Source: Oryzias latipes
Taxonomy: Eukaryota > Chordata > Actinopteri > Beloniformes > Adrianichthyidae
Direction of reading: 5' to 3'
DNA: 64,000 bases
Assembly: GCF_002234675.1 (NCBI RefSeq)
Contig: NC_019867.2
Location: 18,074,184 to 18,138,183 of the forward strand
Every line of letters starts with the position of its first letter. Position 1 is the stretch's first letter. The translations under genes and the position numbers were made by a program. Below, piece by piece: positions 34,561 to 45,919 of this stretch. A model generated the notes under the pieces. The model was not told the DNA's origin. It saw only the letters and a list, made by a program, of their open reading frames with translations, and ran no database searches.

Positions 34561-35235
34561 CTTCATAATTTTTGTTTACGGAGCCAGATTTCTTTAAGTT
34601 TGTTACATAAATTTGCTCATATTGCTCCACAATCAGCTTTTCCCCAAATAATTCTTAGTTTTAGATTGCCAGCTTAATTGAATATAATAACTGCAGACAT
34701 GCAGACAAGGTAAATCAACACAAACAGCTTTGGAATTGTTAATATATTCTGCATGTGTAAATCCTTAGCAGTGGATCGTTTAAGAAATCTTCCATTAGAC
34801 TTCTGCATCAAACAATGTAAACAATAATGCTGTGCAAAGGTGATGACTAAGGTTTTTGTGATGTGACCTTTTTTAAGCAAATCAGAGTAGGAGGGTTGGA
34901 TTCAGCACAAACATAGTCATTTTTGCTAACATGATGCTTTAGATCTAAAACAGAAATAAACCCATGTGGTGTAAATTAAATGGAAAATAAGCCAAAGAAT
35001 TTAGGATTTAAATATTTTATGATTGTACCCAAATCATCCAATTATTAATTTCTGTATTTTTCTTGTTAAATTAATTTATACATAAATAAGTATTATTTAT
35101 AATAATATTATTATTATAATTGTGATTTATTAATGATAAACTTTGCTTCAAGTTTTAAGGTATGTAGAAATGTTGAATCTTATTTTTTTTAATAAATTTG
35201 TAATAAAGACAGATTATTGTGGTGTGCAGTAAAAT
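34561..35235. other. sds upstream flank left of the LTR insertion (unit 2)
   Basis: AT-rich, matches 18061-18747 of unit 1 with several percent divergence. No gene. Confidence 0.6.
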
Positions 35236-35240
35236 GTGAC

Positions 35241-35722
35241 TGTCACGGTGCCTCCGGCAAACCCCTCCTCCTCATCAGCTCCACCTGATGCCTCCAGCTG
35301 CGCCTCCTCATCCTCATCAGCCGGCAGACTTTTAAGGAGACCACGGACCTGTAACCGACGCTAGTTCGTTGTACTCCTACGGTGCATCTCCTGGCCTCTC
35401 CTTGATTCTAGCCCTTGCCTGTCTCATGCTCTCGACTAATAGCTTTGTCTTTGCATTCACTCCAGGACCTCGCCTTCCTGTGGAACTTACCCGGTTACGG
35501 TTCATCTCTGGCCGTCTCACCCTGACGATCTCTGGCTCCATCTCAGATCACGCGGTTGCTGCCAGCAAGACCCTTCAACCACACCTTGGGCTACCTGGAA
35601 AGATTCTGGAACTCAACAATATCCTGACTTTCTTATCAAACGTCATTATTACTCACCTCACTGCCTGCCGAGTCTCCTTCCGGGTTCCAGCACCTGAGTC
35701 GCTACGCCTGCTACCCATGACA
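35241..35722 (+). repeat. 5' LTR of the Ty3/gypsy element
   Basis: 482 bp, TGTCACGG..CATGACA. An 11-base segment GCTAGTTCGTT (35360-35370) is complementary, with one G:U pair, to AACGAATTAGC (35724-35734) just after the LTR, the arrangement known for self-priming Tf1/Sushi elements. Confidence 0.88.
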
Positions 35723-38700
35723 GAACGAATTAGCCCTTCACCCGACTCAGCTGACCCGGAAGGACTCCGCCATGCCATCACCCAACAAGGTATGTTGCTC
35801 AATCGTCAGTCCAACGCCCTCTCACAAATGTCCATTGCTCAACAGGAGTTATTCCGTCGTTTGGACAACATCACGCACACTCTGGCCGGAGTTACGGGCC
35901 AAGCTTATAGTTCCACCGCCGCTGCTACACCCCCTGCTTCCGATGACCTCACCATCGTCACTTCCGCTTCCCCGGAGGAAAACATCCGGTCGCAGCCTGA
36001 ACCGTTCTACGGTGACGTAGAAGCATGCGGCGGTTTCCTATTACAGTGCCGTCTACTCTTTCAACAAGCACCCCGGTATTATCACTCTGATCAGCGCAAG
36101 ATCTCCTTAGTTGTCAATTCACTCCGCAGTAAAGCTCTTGAGTGGGCTCAGGCCTTTTTAGCCACCAATCCACTCTCTCATCTCCCTTTTGACCAATTCA
36201 TTGGTGAATTTCGACTCGTTTTCGACCAGCCACGCAAACAGGAAGAAGCTACCCGGCGGTTACTCAGCCTCAAGCAGAGTAACCGTGCGGTGAGTGATCA
36301 CATCATAGACTTCCGTATTTTGGCGGCTGAGGCGGGTTGGCCGGACATTGCTCTCAAGGGTATCTTCTATCAATCCCTGAACGAAAAAATCAAAGATCAT
36401 TCATGTACCCAACCCGAAGCTGATAATTTTGAAGAGCTTGTGACCGCCGCGCTCCGCTCTGACATACGGCTCCGTGAGCGTCAGGCAGAACGGAGTTTAA
36501 CTCCAAGTCAACCCCCTTCTGATGTTCCTCATCGTCCCTTTCTGGTTCACCGACCTACGGCCGCTGGCGCCGACACCCCTATCACCTTCGCTGACGAACC
36601 CATGCAGATAGGACATTCGAAAATCTCCCCCGAAGAAAGGCTTAAACGCCGCAACGAAGGTTTATGTTTTTATTGCGGAGATGCCAGCCACACTGTCTCA
36701 CACTGTCCCGTTCGTTTAAACTCCCGAACCCCTCGCTAGGTGACAGGTCGCGAGGGGACCTGTCGGAAAAGACCACTGAGCCTTTCCTGTTCATGCCTGT
36801 CAAGTTTTCATGTCTTAACCAAGTTCATGAATGTAACGCCCTAATTGATTTTGGAGCTGAACACAGCCTTATAGATTCTAATCTCGTTAGTCAAATTACG
36901 GGTTGAAACCATAGTCACTCCTGTTAAGGCCGCCAGTTTGGGGGGTAAATTACTTTCTAAGATCACTCAACGTACGGAACCTATCCAGCTTATTTCGTCT
37001 GGTAATCACCGCGAGTACCATCAGTTCTTTGTCACCAACTCTCCTCAAACCCCGGTTATCTTAGGTTTTTCCTGGTTGCGTCAACATAACTCCCAAATAG
37101 ACTGGTCTAAGTCTCGGGTTGTTAACTGGAGTACTTTTTGCATGGCTAATTGTTTACATTCTGCTCTTCCCTCCTCGGTCACTGTCAAATTCCCAGAACA
37201 GGAGGATGTTGATTTGTCTAAAGTTCTGTCTCGTTATCTTGATCTCAAAGCTGTGTTCAGTAAGTCAAAGGCCTGTGCTCTACCACCTCATAGGCCTTAT
37301 GACTGCAGCATCGAACTCCTCAGTGGAGCCCCCCTTCCAAAAGGGAAGTTATTTAATCTATCTGGACCTGAGAAACTCTCCATGGAGAGTTACATTCAGG
37401 AAGCTCTCTCTCTCGGTCACATCCGCCCATCTTCATCACCTGTTGGAGCGGGGTTTTTCTTCGTTGAGAAAAAAAAATAAGACCCTCAGACCCTGTATTG
37501 ACTACCGTGAGCTAAACCAGATAACTGTAAAGGATAAATACTCCCTTCCCCTTATGAACTCCGTCTTTGATTCCGTCCAGGGAGCCAATATTTTCTCAAA
37601 ATTAGACCTTCGCAACGCATAGCATCTCGTCAGGGTTTGAAAGGGGGACGAGTGGAAGACCGCCTTTAATACCCCTCTCGGACATTATGAATACCTAGTC
37701 ATGCCCTTTGGCCTCACTAACGCCCCTGCCATTTTTCAGCGTCTTGTTAACAACGTCCTGCGGGATTTTCTGAACCGTTTCGTTTTCATCTACCTGGATG
37801 ATATTCTCATTTACTCCAACAACCCTGCTGAACATCGTCACCACTTCCGGCTTGTCCTCGAGCGTTTATTGGAAAACAAGCTTTTTGTTAAAGCCGAGAA
37901 ATGTGAATTCCATGCTGATTCTGTAGCTTTTTTGGGTTACATTCTCGAGGCTGGCCAGATCAAACCAGACCCTTCAAAACTTCAAGCCGTTTCTGAATGG
38001 GAAATTCCCCAATCTCGCAAAAAGCTATAACAGTTTTTGGGTTTCGCCAACTTCTATAGGAGATTCATAAGGAATTACAGTAGTATCGCAGCCCCACTCA
38101 CCCAACTTACTTCTGTCAAGGTCCCCTATGTTTGGAACCCAGCCGCCGACTCGGCTTTCCAAAACCTTAAAAAACTGTTTACTTCAGCTCCCATTCTCAT
38201 ACAACCCGATATTCACAAACAATTTATTGTTGAAGTTGATGCCTCAAACTCTGGGGTAGGAGCCGTATTATCCCAGCGTGAATCACCATCTGGCAAACCT
38301 AAACCCTGTGCCTTCTTTTCAAGAAAACTCAGCCCTGCAGAACGTAATTACGACGTCGGCAATAGAGAACTACTGGCCATCAAGCTTGCACTAGGGGAAT
38401 TGAGACATTGGTTGGAGGGGGCAGAACAACCGTTTATTGTGTGGACTGACCATAAAAACCTGGCCTACCTACGTTCAGCCAAGAGACTCAACTCCAGACA
38501 GGCCCGTTGGTGTCTGTTTTTCGACAGATTTTGTTTTACCATCACCTATCGTCCAGGCAGCAAGAACGGAAAACCTGATGCCCTGTCTTGGAAATACAGC
38601 ACCACTGACGGATTTGCTACACCACCCATCATTCCGGACTCTCTATTTGTGGGCAACCTCACGTGGGACATTGAAGCGAGAGTACAACAGGCCCAAGGTG

Positions 38701-40039
38701 AGAAACCTGATACTATTGACTGTCCACCTGGTACCCTGTTTGTTCCCGATAGACTCAGATCGGACGTCATCACCTGGGGCCACTCGTCTAAAATCGGGTG
38801 CCACAGTTGCGTTCGCGGCACCCTCCTGCTTTGAAAGCGTCGATTCTACTGGCCTTCCATGGAGGACGACGTACGCGAATACGTCGCTGCCTGTACCACC
38901 TGTGCCAGGGCCAAGTCATCCAACTCACCTCCTGCTGGTCATCTCCATCCTCCATCTACACCTAGTCGACCCTGGTCCCACATCGCCGTTGATTTCGTCA
39001 CTGGACTGCCTCCTTCTCAGGGTTTTACGGTTGTTTTCACCATCATTGACCGTTTTTCTAAAGCTGCTCATTTCATCCCTCTCTCTCAACTGCCCACAGC
39101 CACCGAAACAGCCAATATCCTGATTAATCATGTTTTTCGTCATCATGGCATACCATCCGACATTGTTTCTGACCGAGGTCCACAATTCACATCCCAAGTC
39201 TGGAAGGCTTTTTGCTCCGCCCTCGGAGCCTCCATCAGCCTCTCGTCGGGGTATCATCCCCAATCTATCGGTCAGGGCGAAAGGGCCAATCAGGAGCTTG
39301 AGGCTTCCCTACGCTGTCTGGTGGCCCAGAACCAGGGGGACTGGTCGGATTTCCTCGTATGGGTGGAATACGCTCACAACAACCATCCTTCAGCAGCTAC
39401 GGGTATGACACCTTTTGAGGCATCATTGGGCTATTCACCACCCTTGTTTCCCACCCAGGAGCTCGATCTGGCAGTGCCCTCCGTACAGCTCCATCTCCAG
39501 CGCTGCCAGGATGTTTGGCGCCAGGCTCGGGCTGCTCTCCTTCGTACTAAGGAGAGCAACTGCCAGGTCGCGAATCGCCACAGGGTGGTGAGTCCCTCTT
39601 ACCAGCCAGGGCAACAGGTGTGGCTCTCATCTAAGAACATTCCTCTCCAAGCTACGTCCTGTAAGTTGGCTCCCCGCTACATTGGGCCCTTTACCATCGA
39701 CCGTATCGTCAACCCCAACTGTGTCAGCCTCAAGTTACCTGCTGCCCTCAAGATCCATCCTTCGTTCCATGTGTCCCAAATCAAGCCCTTCCGCCAAAGC
39801 TCCCTTTGCCCGCCGTCTGCTTCCCCACCACCCGCCCGGCTCATCGATGGCGCCCCGGCCTTTACTGCTAGCCGAATTCTGGACGTACGGCGCCGGGGTC
39901 GCGGTTTTCTATATCTGGTGGATTGGGAGGGCTACGGCCCAGAGGAACGGTCGTGGGTATCTCGCTCCCTCATATTGGACCCCTCTCTCATCAACGACTT
40001 CCCCCTGGAGGCTGTCGTGGGTGGGGGGGGGGGGGGTAC

Positions 40040-40524
40040 TGTCACGGTGCCCCCGGCAAATCACTCCTCCTCATCAGCTCCACCACCTGATGCCTCCAGC
40101 TGCGCCTCCTCATCCTCATCAGCCGGCAGACTCTTAAGGAGACCACGGACCTGTAACCGACGCTAGTTCGTTGTACTCCTACGGTGCATCTCCTGGCCTC
40201 TCCTTGATTCTAGCCCTTGCCTGTCTCATGCTCTCAACTGATAGCTTTGTCTTTGCATTCACTCCAGGACCTCGCCTTCCTGTGGAACTTACCCGGTTAC
40301 GGTTCATCTCTCGCCGTCTCACCCTGACGATCTCTGGCTCCATCTCGGATCACGCGGTTGCTGCCAGCAAGACCCTTCAACCACACCTTGGGCTACCTGG
40401 AAAGATTCTGGAACTCAACAATATCCTGACTATCTTATGAAACGTCATTATTACTCACCTCACTGCCTGCCGAGTCTCCTTCCGGGTTCCAGTACCTGAG
40501 TCGCTACGCCTACTAGCCATGACA
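40040..40524 (+). repeat. 3' LTR of the Ty3/gypsy element
   Basis: 485 bp, same termini as the 5' LTR with a 3-bp insertion and about 13 substitutions; preceded by a G-rich polypurine tract (40020-40036). Confidence 0.9.
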
Positions 40525-40529
40525 GTGAC

Positions 40530-41160
40530 AACGTGTTTTTTTTTTTTTTAATCATAGACAGAGAAGCCACAAAGGAATGTTTGAAAACAGCAAATTTAGG
40601 TTGTGTAGCTTAAGACAAACAGATTAAAGAGAAGGTGGCTCACAAAGCTTTTATTTATTTATTTAAATGCTGTTAAAAAAATAACAGTCTTTAGAGTTCT
40701 AGGGGAATCAATAGAGCCTTTTTGTGGTTAACGAATCATGTGACTTCTCTACAGGAAGTAATCTTTACTTCAACTGAAAAAAACTATAACTGACCAATCA
40801 AAAACACTTTTTATAAATAAATAACATGACATGACAACAAAATCAGATCATCTAGCTGTTTTGACACGAAACCATCTGTGGAGAAATAGATAATGAAAAT
40901 GAACAAAAAGATTTAAAAAAAAGTCAAAGTTGGGCTTGTATGTATGAACTGATTTCATGAAATGTCTCCTAAATGTGCTGAGTCAGTGTTTGTAGTCCTC
41001 ATTTTTGTTTACAGCACATAGTTAAAGCACAAGTTTAGACTAGATGGAGTATCCATAGTTTAAAGTCTGATGAAATGGAATAAAAGACAAAAGGGAATGA
41101 TCTTCGGACCCCCATCTAAACACTCAGTGGGCGGGGTCAGCTGACAGAAAGCCTGAAGCT
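40530..41160. other. sds upstream flank right of the LTR insertion (unit 2)
   Basis: Matches 18753-19380 of unit 1. No gene recognised. Confidence 0.6.
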
Positions 41161-41161
41161 G

Positions 41162-41287
41162 ATTGGTCTGGAGATGTGCTTCCTGTGCCAAGCCCACAAC
41201 AAAGCAGGTATAAAGGGATTTCACATCAGTTAAGGGGCATCACAAGCATCAAAATCTACCAGATTCTTCTTGCTGCACCTGTTCCAG
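41162..41287 (+). promoter_or_regulatory. sds: sds promoter and noncoding exon 1 (copy 2)
   Basis: ATTGG (41162-41166) and TATAAAGG (41209-41216) kept as in copy 1; noncoding exon ends at CCAG|GTAAGC (41287/41288). Nearly identical to copy 1. Confidence 0.7.
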
Positions 41288-41418
41288 GTAAGCTGAACTT
41301 GAATATCTATGGACAGATGTTGGGATGAGCATCAAGAAGAACCTCATCAAGTTAAAATAATTTCCTCTGGAGCTTTGTTCGAATATTTGTAATTCAATGT
41401 TTGTGTTCCATCAGTGAG

Positions 41419-43100
41419 ATGAAGACCCAAAAGCCTCTTCACGTGGCCACTCCAGTGAGGCAGAGCCTCGCTCTGACCAAGCTGGCTGGGACCTCTGTGT
41501 ATATCAAGCTGGAGTCCTCTCAGCCAACAGGATCCTTCAAGATCAGAGGCATTGGTCACTTTTGCAAAACTGTGAGTGGAGCTCCGTTTTTGAAAGATCA
41601 TGCTGGTTGGGACCTGTGCTGACTGTTTCTCTTGGCTGTCCTTGTAGTGGGCGGAGCGAGGATGTGAGCGATTTGTCTGCTCTTCGGGTAATATGTTGAA
41701 AAAATAAAAACAATTAACACGGTTGCTTGGCCGTGCTGGGTTGTGCATATGTGTAACTTCAGAACATGGGCATCAACAGGAGGAAATGCAGGTATGGCAG
41801 CTGCTTACTCGGCACGCCAACTTGGGGTCCCTGCTACCATAGTAGTTCCAAGTGTCACACCAGACTCAACTGTGGAGAGGCTGAAGGACGAAGGAGCAAC
41901 GGTTATTATTAGTGGAAAGGTTAATAACTCCTTTTATTAGAAAATTGGTAACATTTACGGTAAACAGAAAAAGATATTACCTTCCCCTCTAATCAAGGAA
42001 AAAAATCAAATCTTAAATTTTGATCAATTGAAAACTTTTCTTTTTAGGATATGAATGAAAGTATTGACTTTGGAATGCAACTTGTAGCAAACAACCCAGG
42101 TTGGATCTTCATCTCCCCCTTTGATGACCCTCTCATCTGGTAAGACCATCTGCTGACATAAATGAGCACAAGTCCTCAGAGAAGCCTAATCAGCTACTAT
42201 CGGTTGTAACTTCTTTTGTTATCCAGTTTGGATCTATATATAGACTATTGTAGAGGTGAGATGGCAGATAAGTTATCAGCGAGGTAACGGAGGTGACAAA
42301 GTGTCAGACATAAATACATGCATTCCCTGCTGTGAAAATGATCCTGGGAAAACTCCTGATGTAGCACGACAACCCTATGGAGTGAATTTGGATTGGTTTT
42401 TGCCCAGGGAAGGCCACTCGTCTCTGGTGATGGAATTGGCGGTTGACCTCGAGGAGAAGCCTGGGGCAATCGTCGTGTCAGTGGGAGGCGGAGGTCTGCT
42501 GAATGGAGTGGTGGAGGGGCTGCGTCGCGTCAACTGGGCTGATGTCCCCATTGTAGCCGTAGAAACATATGGAGCACACTCCCTCAATGCTGCCATGAAG
42601 GCTGGGAAACCTGTGACCTTACCTGCGATTACAAGGTACTGAACACAACCTTAAGAAAACCTGCACTTGTTCACGTGGGGATGACCTCTGCTCTGCTCTG
42701 CAGTGTTGCCACCACGCTGGGTATTTTCAGGGTGTCTGCACAGACTATGAAACTGGTGGGCGAGCACACAGTCTTCTCTGAGGTCGTCTCAGACCAAGAG
42801 GCTGTGAGAGCCGTAGATCACTTTGTAGGTAAGTAGGTACAGCTTTAGATCAGTAAAAAAACTGAAATGTCACATCTGATCTCTGCAAGTGAACTTTTTT
42901 CTGCAGATGATGAGAAGATCCTGGTGGAGCCGGCCTGCGGTGCTGCCCTGTCAGCCGTGTACAGCCACATCATCAGAAAGCTGCAGAGCGAGGGCAAGCT
43001 GGCGGAGGAGCTGGGTCCAGTGGTGGTTGTGGTGTGCGGCGGCAACAACATCAGCATGGAAGTGTTGAGCAAGCTGAAGAAAAAACTTGGAATGATGTAA
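41419..43100 (+). CDS. sds: L-serine/threonine dehydratase, copy 2 (7 coding exons)
   Basis: Tandem paralogue of the gene at 19641, same reaction and fold. Exons: 41419-41571, 41648-41687, 41780-41919, 42048-42139, 42408-42635, 42704-42828, 42907-43100, all with splice sites intact and the same lengths, giving 323 aa. K41 and the GGGG loop are kept. About nine residues differ from copy 1, including AL to DM and E to D at the start of exon 5 of the list, KLVT to KPVT, GLVR to GIFR and EELRK to EVLSK near the C-terminus. AATAAA is at 43390-43395. The LTR element lies about 0.7 kb upstream of the TATA box. Confidence 0.9.
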
Positions 43101-43395
43101 CTGGATCTTTCCGACCCTTTTTTCCTCTCTCTATTGATGTGCTCCGGAGATTATTCTGAACCCAACTCAGTATATGCACTGACACCGATGAACACTGCTA
43201 GAAAAATGTTTTATTTAAAAAATAATGTGGAAAAAGAAGAGTGATGGTAAATTAAGTTGGTATGAATCTGAGAAATGTCAAATTAAACCAGTTGATTTTG
43301 TATTTTGTTTTTGATCTTAATCAGCCAGCTTAGTAAAAATGCTATATCAGTGATTTCCAGTTTTCATATTTTCTGCATTTAAAAATATCAATAAA

Positions 43396-44470
43396 TTATA
43401 GTTGTCTTCCTTTAATTATGGCCTCTTTGTTTTGTCTGCCTATATGCTTATAATGAAGACACATTACACAGTGTGAATAAAGTCCTTTTAGGTCAGCTGT
43501 ATATTTATCAGGTTAGACCTATATCTTTGCACAAAGCCAGAAAAAAACCCCGAGAAGCTTAACAAATTAATTTCCTTTTTGAAATGATTCAAAACAAACT
43601 CTAAAACAGGGCTCTTATTTTAAAATGACACAATCATAATCCAGAGAAGAGAAATAGCTTAAAGCCTTTGATTCAGCACTATTGCATAGCAAAATAATTG
43701 AGCAGAGGTGTCTTTTAATCCTAATTTGAAAGTGTTTAACCATCAACATGTATCGTTGTGTGTTCCAAGTTACTCAAATTACCACTGTGACCAGAATCTT
43801 GTTAGATTTGTGTGTTAAGGTATTAAGATGGCCCACATCATTTCCCAGCACTACTCATCCTGTTTCTAATTGATAGAAGGAGGGAATCGTTTTAACTGAG
43901 CAAAGAGTCTGATGTCAGACACAGAGGATTTTTGCAGGTTCTAAGCTGGTTCTTCCAAAACTGACGAGTCAACCTGCTGGAGAGAGACCATCTACTGATG
44001 CTTCAGGTTCTGTTTTTGAATCTTTGACTCACTCTCTACAGAACTGGGATAACGGGGCATCAACAATAAAGCTTGTATGGCATCATTCATTAAAAACAAG
44101 TCTCTTTTGTTTACCTCATGAGCTGGTATTTATGCCTGTCCACTGCACATTGCTTTCCACTGACTAGTGTACATAAAGGAACTGAAGTAATGGAAGAGCA
44201 CAATGGATTTAGCCAGAACCCGTCTGTCCCAGCACCAGCTGCTCTCTGGTTTACCATCAGGGGTGTGGCTCTCTGGTTTACCGTCAGCGGTGACGTAATC
44301 AAAGCAGGGTATTACGTAAAAACGCACAAAGAGCGCTCATAATGATGCATGAACTTGGCAACCAAGGAGCCAAGAGAGTGGTTTCCAAGAACAGGAAAAA
44401 AAACGGATCCACGTTTTAGGAGGGAAAACACAGAAAGAGGAGGAGACATGATCATCCAAACCATGTTTGT
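43396..44470. other. Stretch between sds copy 2 and hectd4 3' end
   Basis: No gene. Contains the empty hAT site GTTTTAAC at 43889-43896. The likely hectd4 3' UTR begins near 44470, with the plus-strand TTTATT at about 44486. Confidence 0.55.
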
Positions 44471-45919
44471 ACATGAAGACATTTCTTTATTATGACACAA
44501 ATCTTGAATGCCATTTCAGTTTTTTTCTTTTACATCTGTATAATTCATTTTAGATATGTTACGCTTCTGGTGTGCAGAGGAAAGACAATAAAAGAAGTTA
44601 AGTTAATGCAACCATAAATAACTGTAATAAATATCAAGTAAATATACAGCACATATTTTATCGCAACACCTCTTTTGTATGGAATATGTCCATTTTATAA
44701 CATACCATTCCCCTCCTATGAAGGTGAGGGGGACTCAAAGAGAGAGCATCCATGATAGCAGCGCCTTATCACCCTTGAAAAAGAAGAAAAGAAAAAAAAA
44801 TCGGAACCAAAAAGCAAAACTCACAAGCAGATTCTACAATCCACTCTGCAGAATTTTGTTGATTCAGCTGTCAATTCAAGTAAAATGCTGATGTCACTCA
44901 CAAAAAAACCCAATTTTTTTGTCGTTTTGTTTTTCTGTTAACAATGAGCATAATAAATCAAGATGAAATTTAAAAAATATACTGCCATCATAAATAACTT
45001 AAGTCTATTTACAGGCTACAGAATTAATGATGGATAGCATGAAAAAGACAGTTTCTGAAAGAAAAGGCAGGAGTAGGGATAACCTGCCTCCTCTCCTCAT
45101 TGTACGTCTTCACTGTGATGTTTCTTGGTGAGGGGGGCAGTCAGGCTTGTTGCACATTAAGTAGCACACACGCGCGCACACACACACACAAATTAAATGT
45201 AAGAGCAGCTCATGAAATCCCCTTCAAACACCAGACAGGTTTGATGAACCTGAAAACCCCTCCTATGCTGCCACACCAACTCATATTACAGAAAAGATTC
45301 AATAAAACTAACAAATTAATGATTTTTTTTTTTTACATGACTTTAATACCCTCTCTTTGACACCCCTGATAAAATGTCGTTTTAGGCATAAGTTATTTGT
45401 CCATTAACAGGATGTGTTTTCAAACAGGCTGTAAAACGACATATTGTCCTGTACAGCATTTTTTTTTTTTGTTCGGAGCTGCTCAAAAACAGGCGCAGCC
45501 ACACGTTTCCTCTTTTTCTGGAAGAAATTGTACCTCACTACCCAATGTCAGGTTATGTGATGACAATCATTTTGCTTTTTCATCTCACATACAGCCAGGA
45601 TAACCATCTCAGTAAAGACCCTTGCAGCAAAGGCATGGATAAAGAAAAAAAACTGTGACAGTTGCTTTCACTTCAGTCTTCACATTCAGTGCAAACTGGC
45701 ATCAATCTCTGCAGAAAAGTCAGTGCTGATCTAGATCATCTTCCCTGAATTCTCTATTCATGGAATTCAAATTTTGGTTTAGATGCAATAAAAATCTGTG
45801 GAGAAATAACAAACAATATATTTTATAACTCAGGCTTGTTGGTGCAGCAGAGCCAGAGGTTTTAAAGGGGAGGAGTCAAAAGTAAGATATACGCGGGAAT
45901 GATGGGTCATCAGCTCTTC

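Larger units (their letters stand above)
35241..40524 (+). mobile_element. Ty3/gypsy LTR retrotransposon with chromodomain (Sushi-type), broken
   Basis: Fossil element of 5284 bp with LTRs at 35241-35722 and 40040-40524 and a 5-bp target copy GTGAC on both sides (35236-35240, 40525-40529). Parts in order: gag with a CCHC knuckle (~35.72-36.74 kb), protease (~36.8-37.1), reverse transcriptase (~37.2-38.0), RNase H (~38.2-38.6), integrase zinc-binding and core (~38.85-39.45) and a C-terminal chromodomain (~39.87-40.0), then a G-run polypurine tract before the 3' LTR. Family is a vertebrate chromovirus, Sushi-like. The coding region is broken in roughly half a dozen places. By hand count the LTRs differ at about 13 of ~482 positions plus one small indel (~2.7%), so the insertion is fairly young but not recent. 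Confidence 0.9.
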
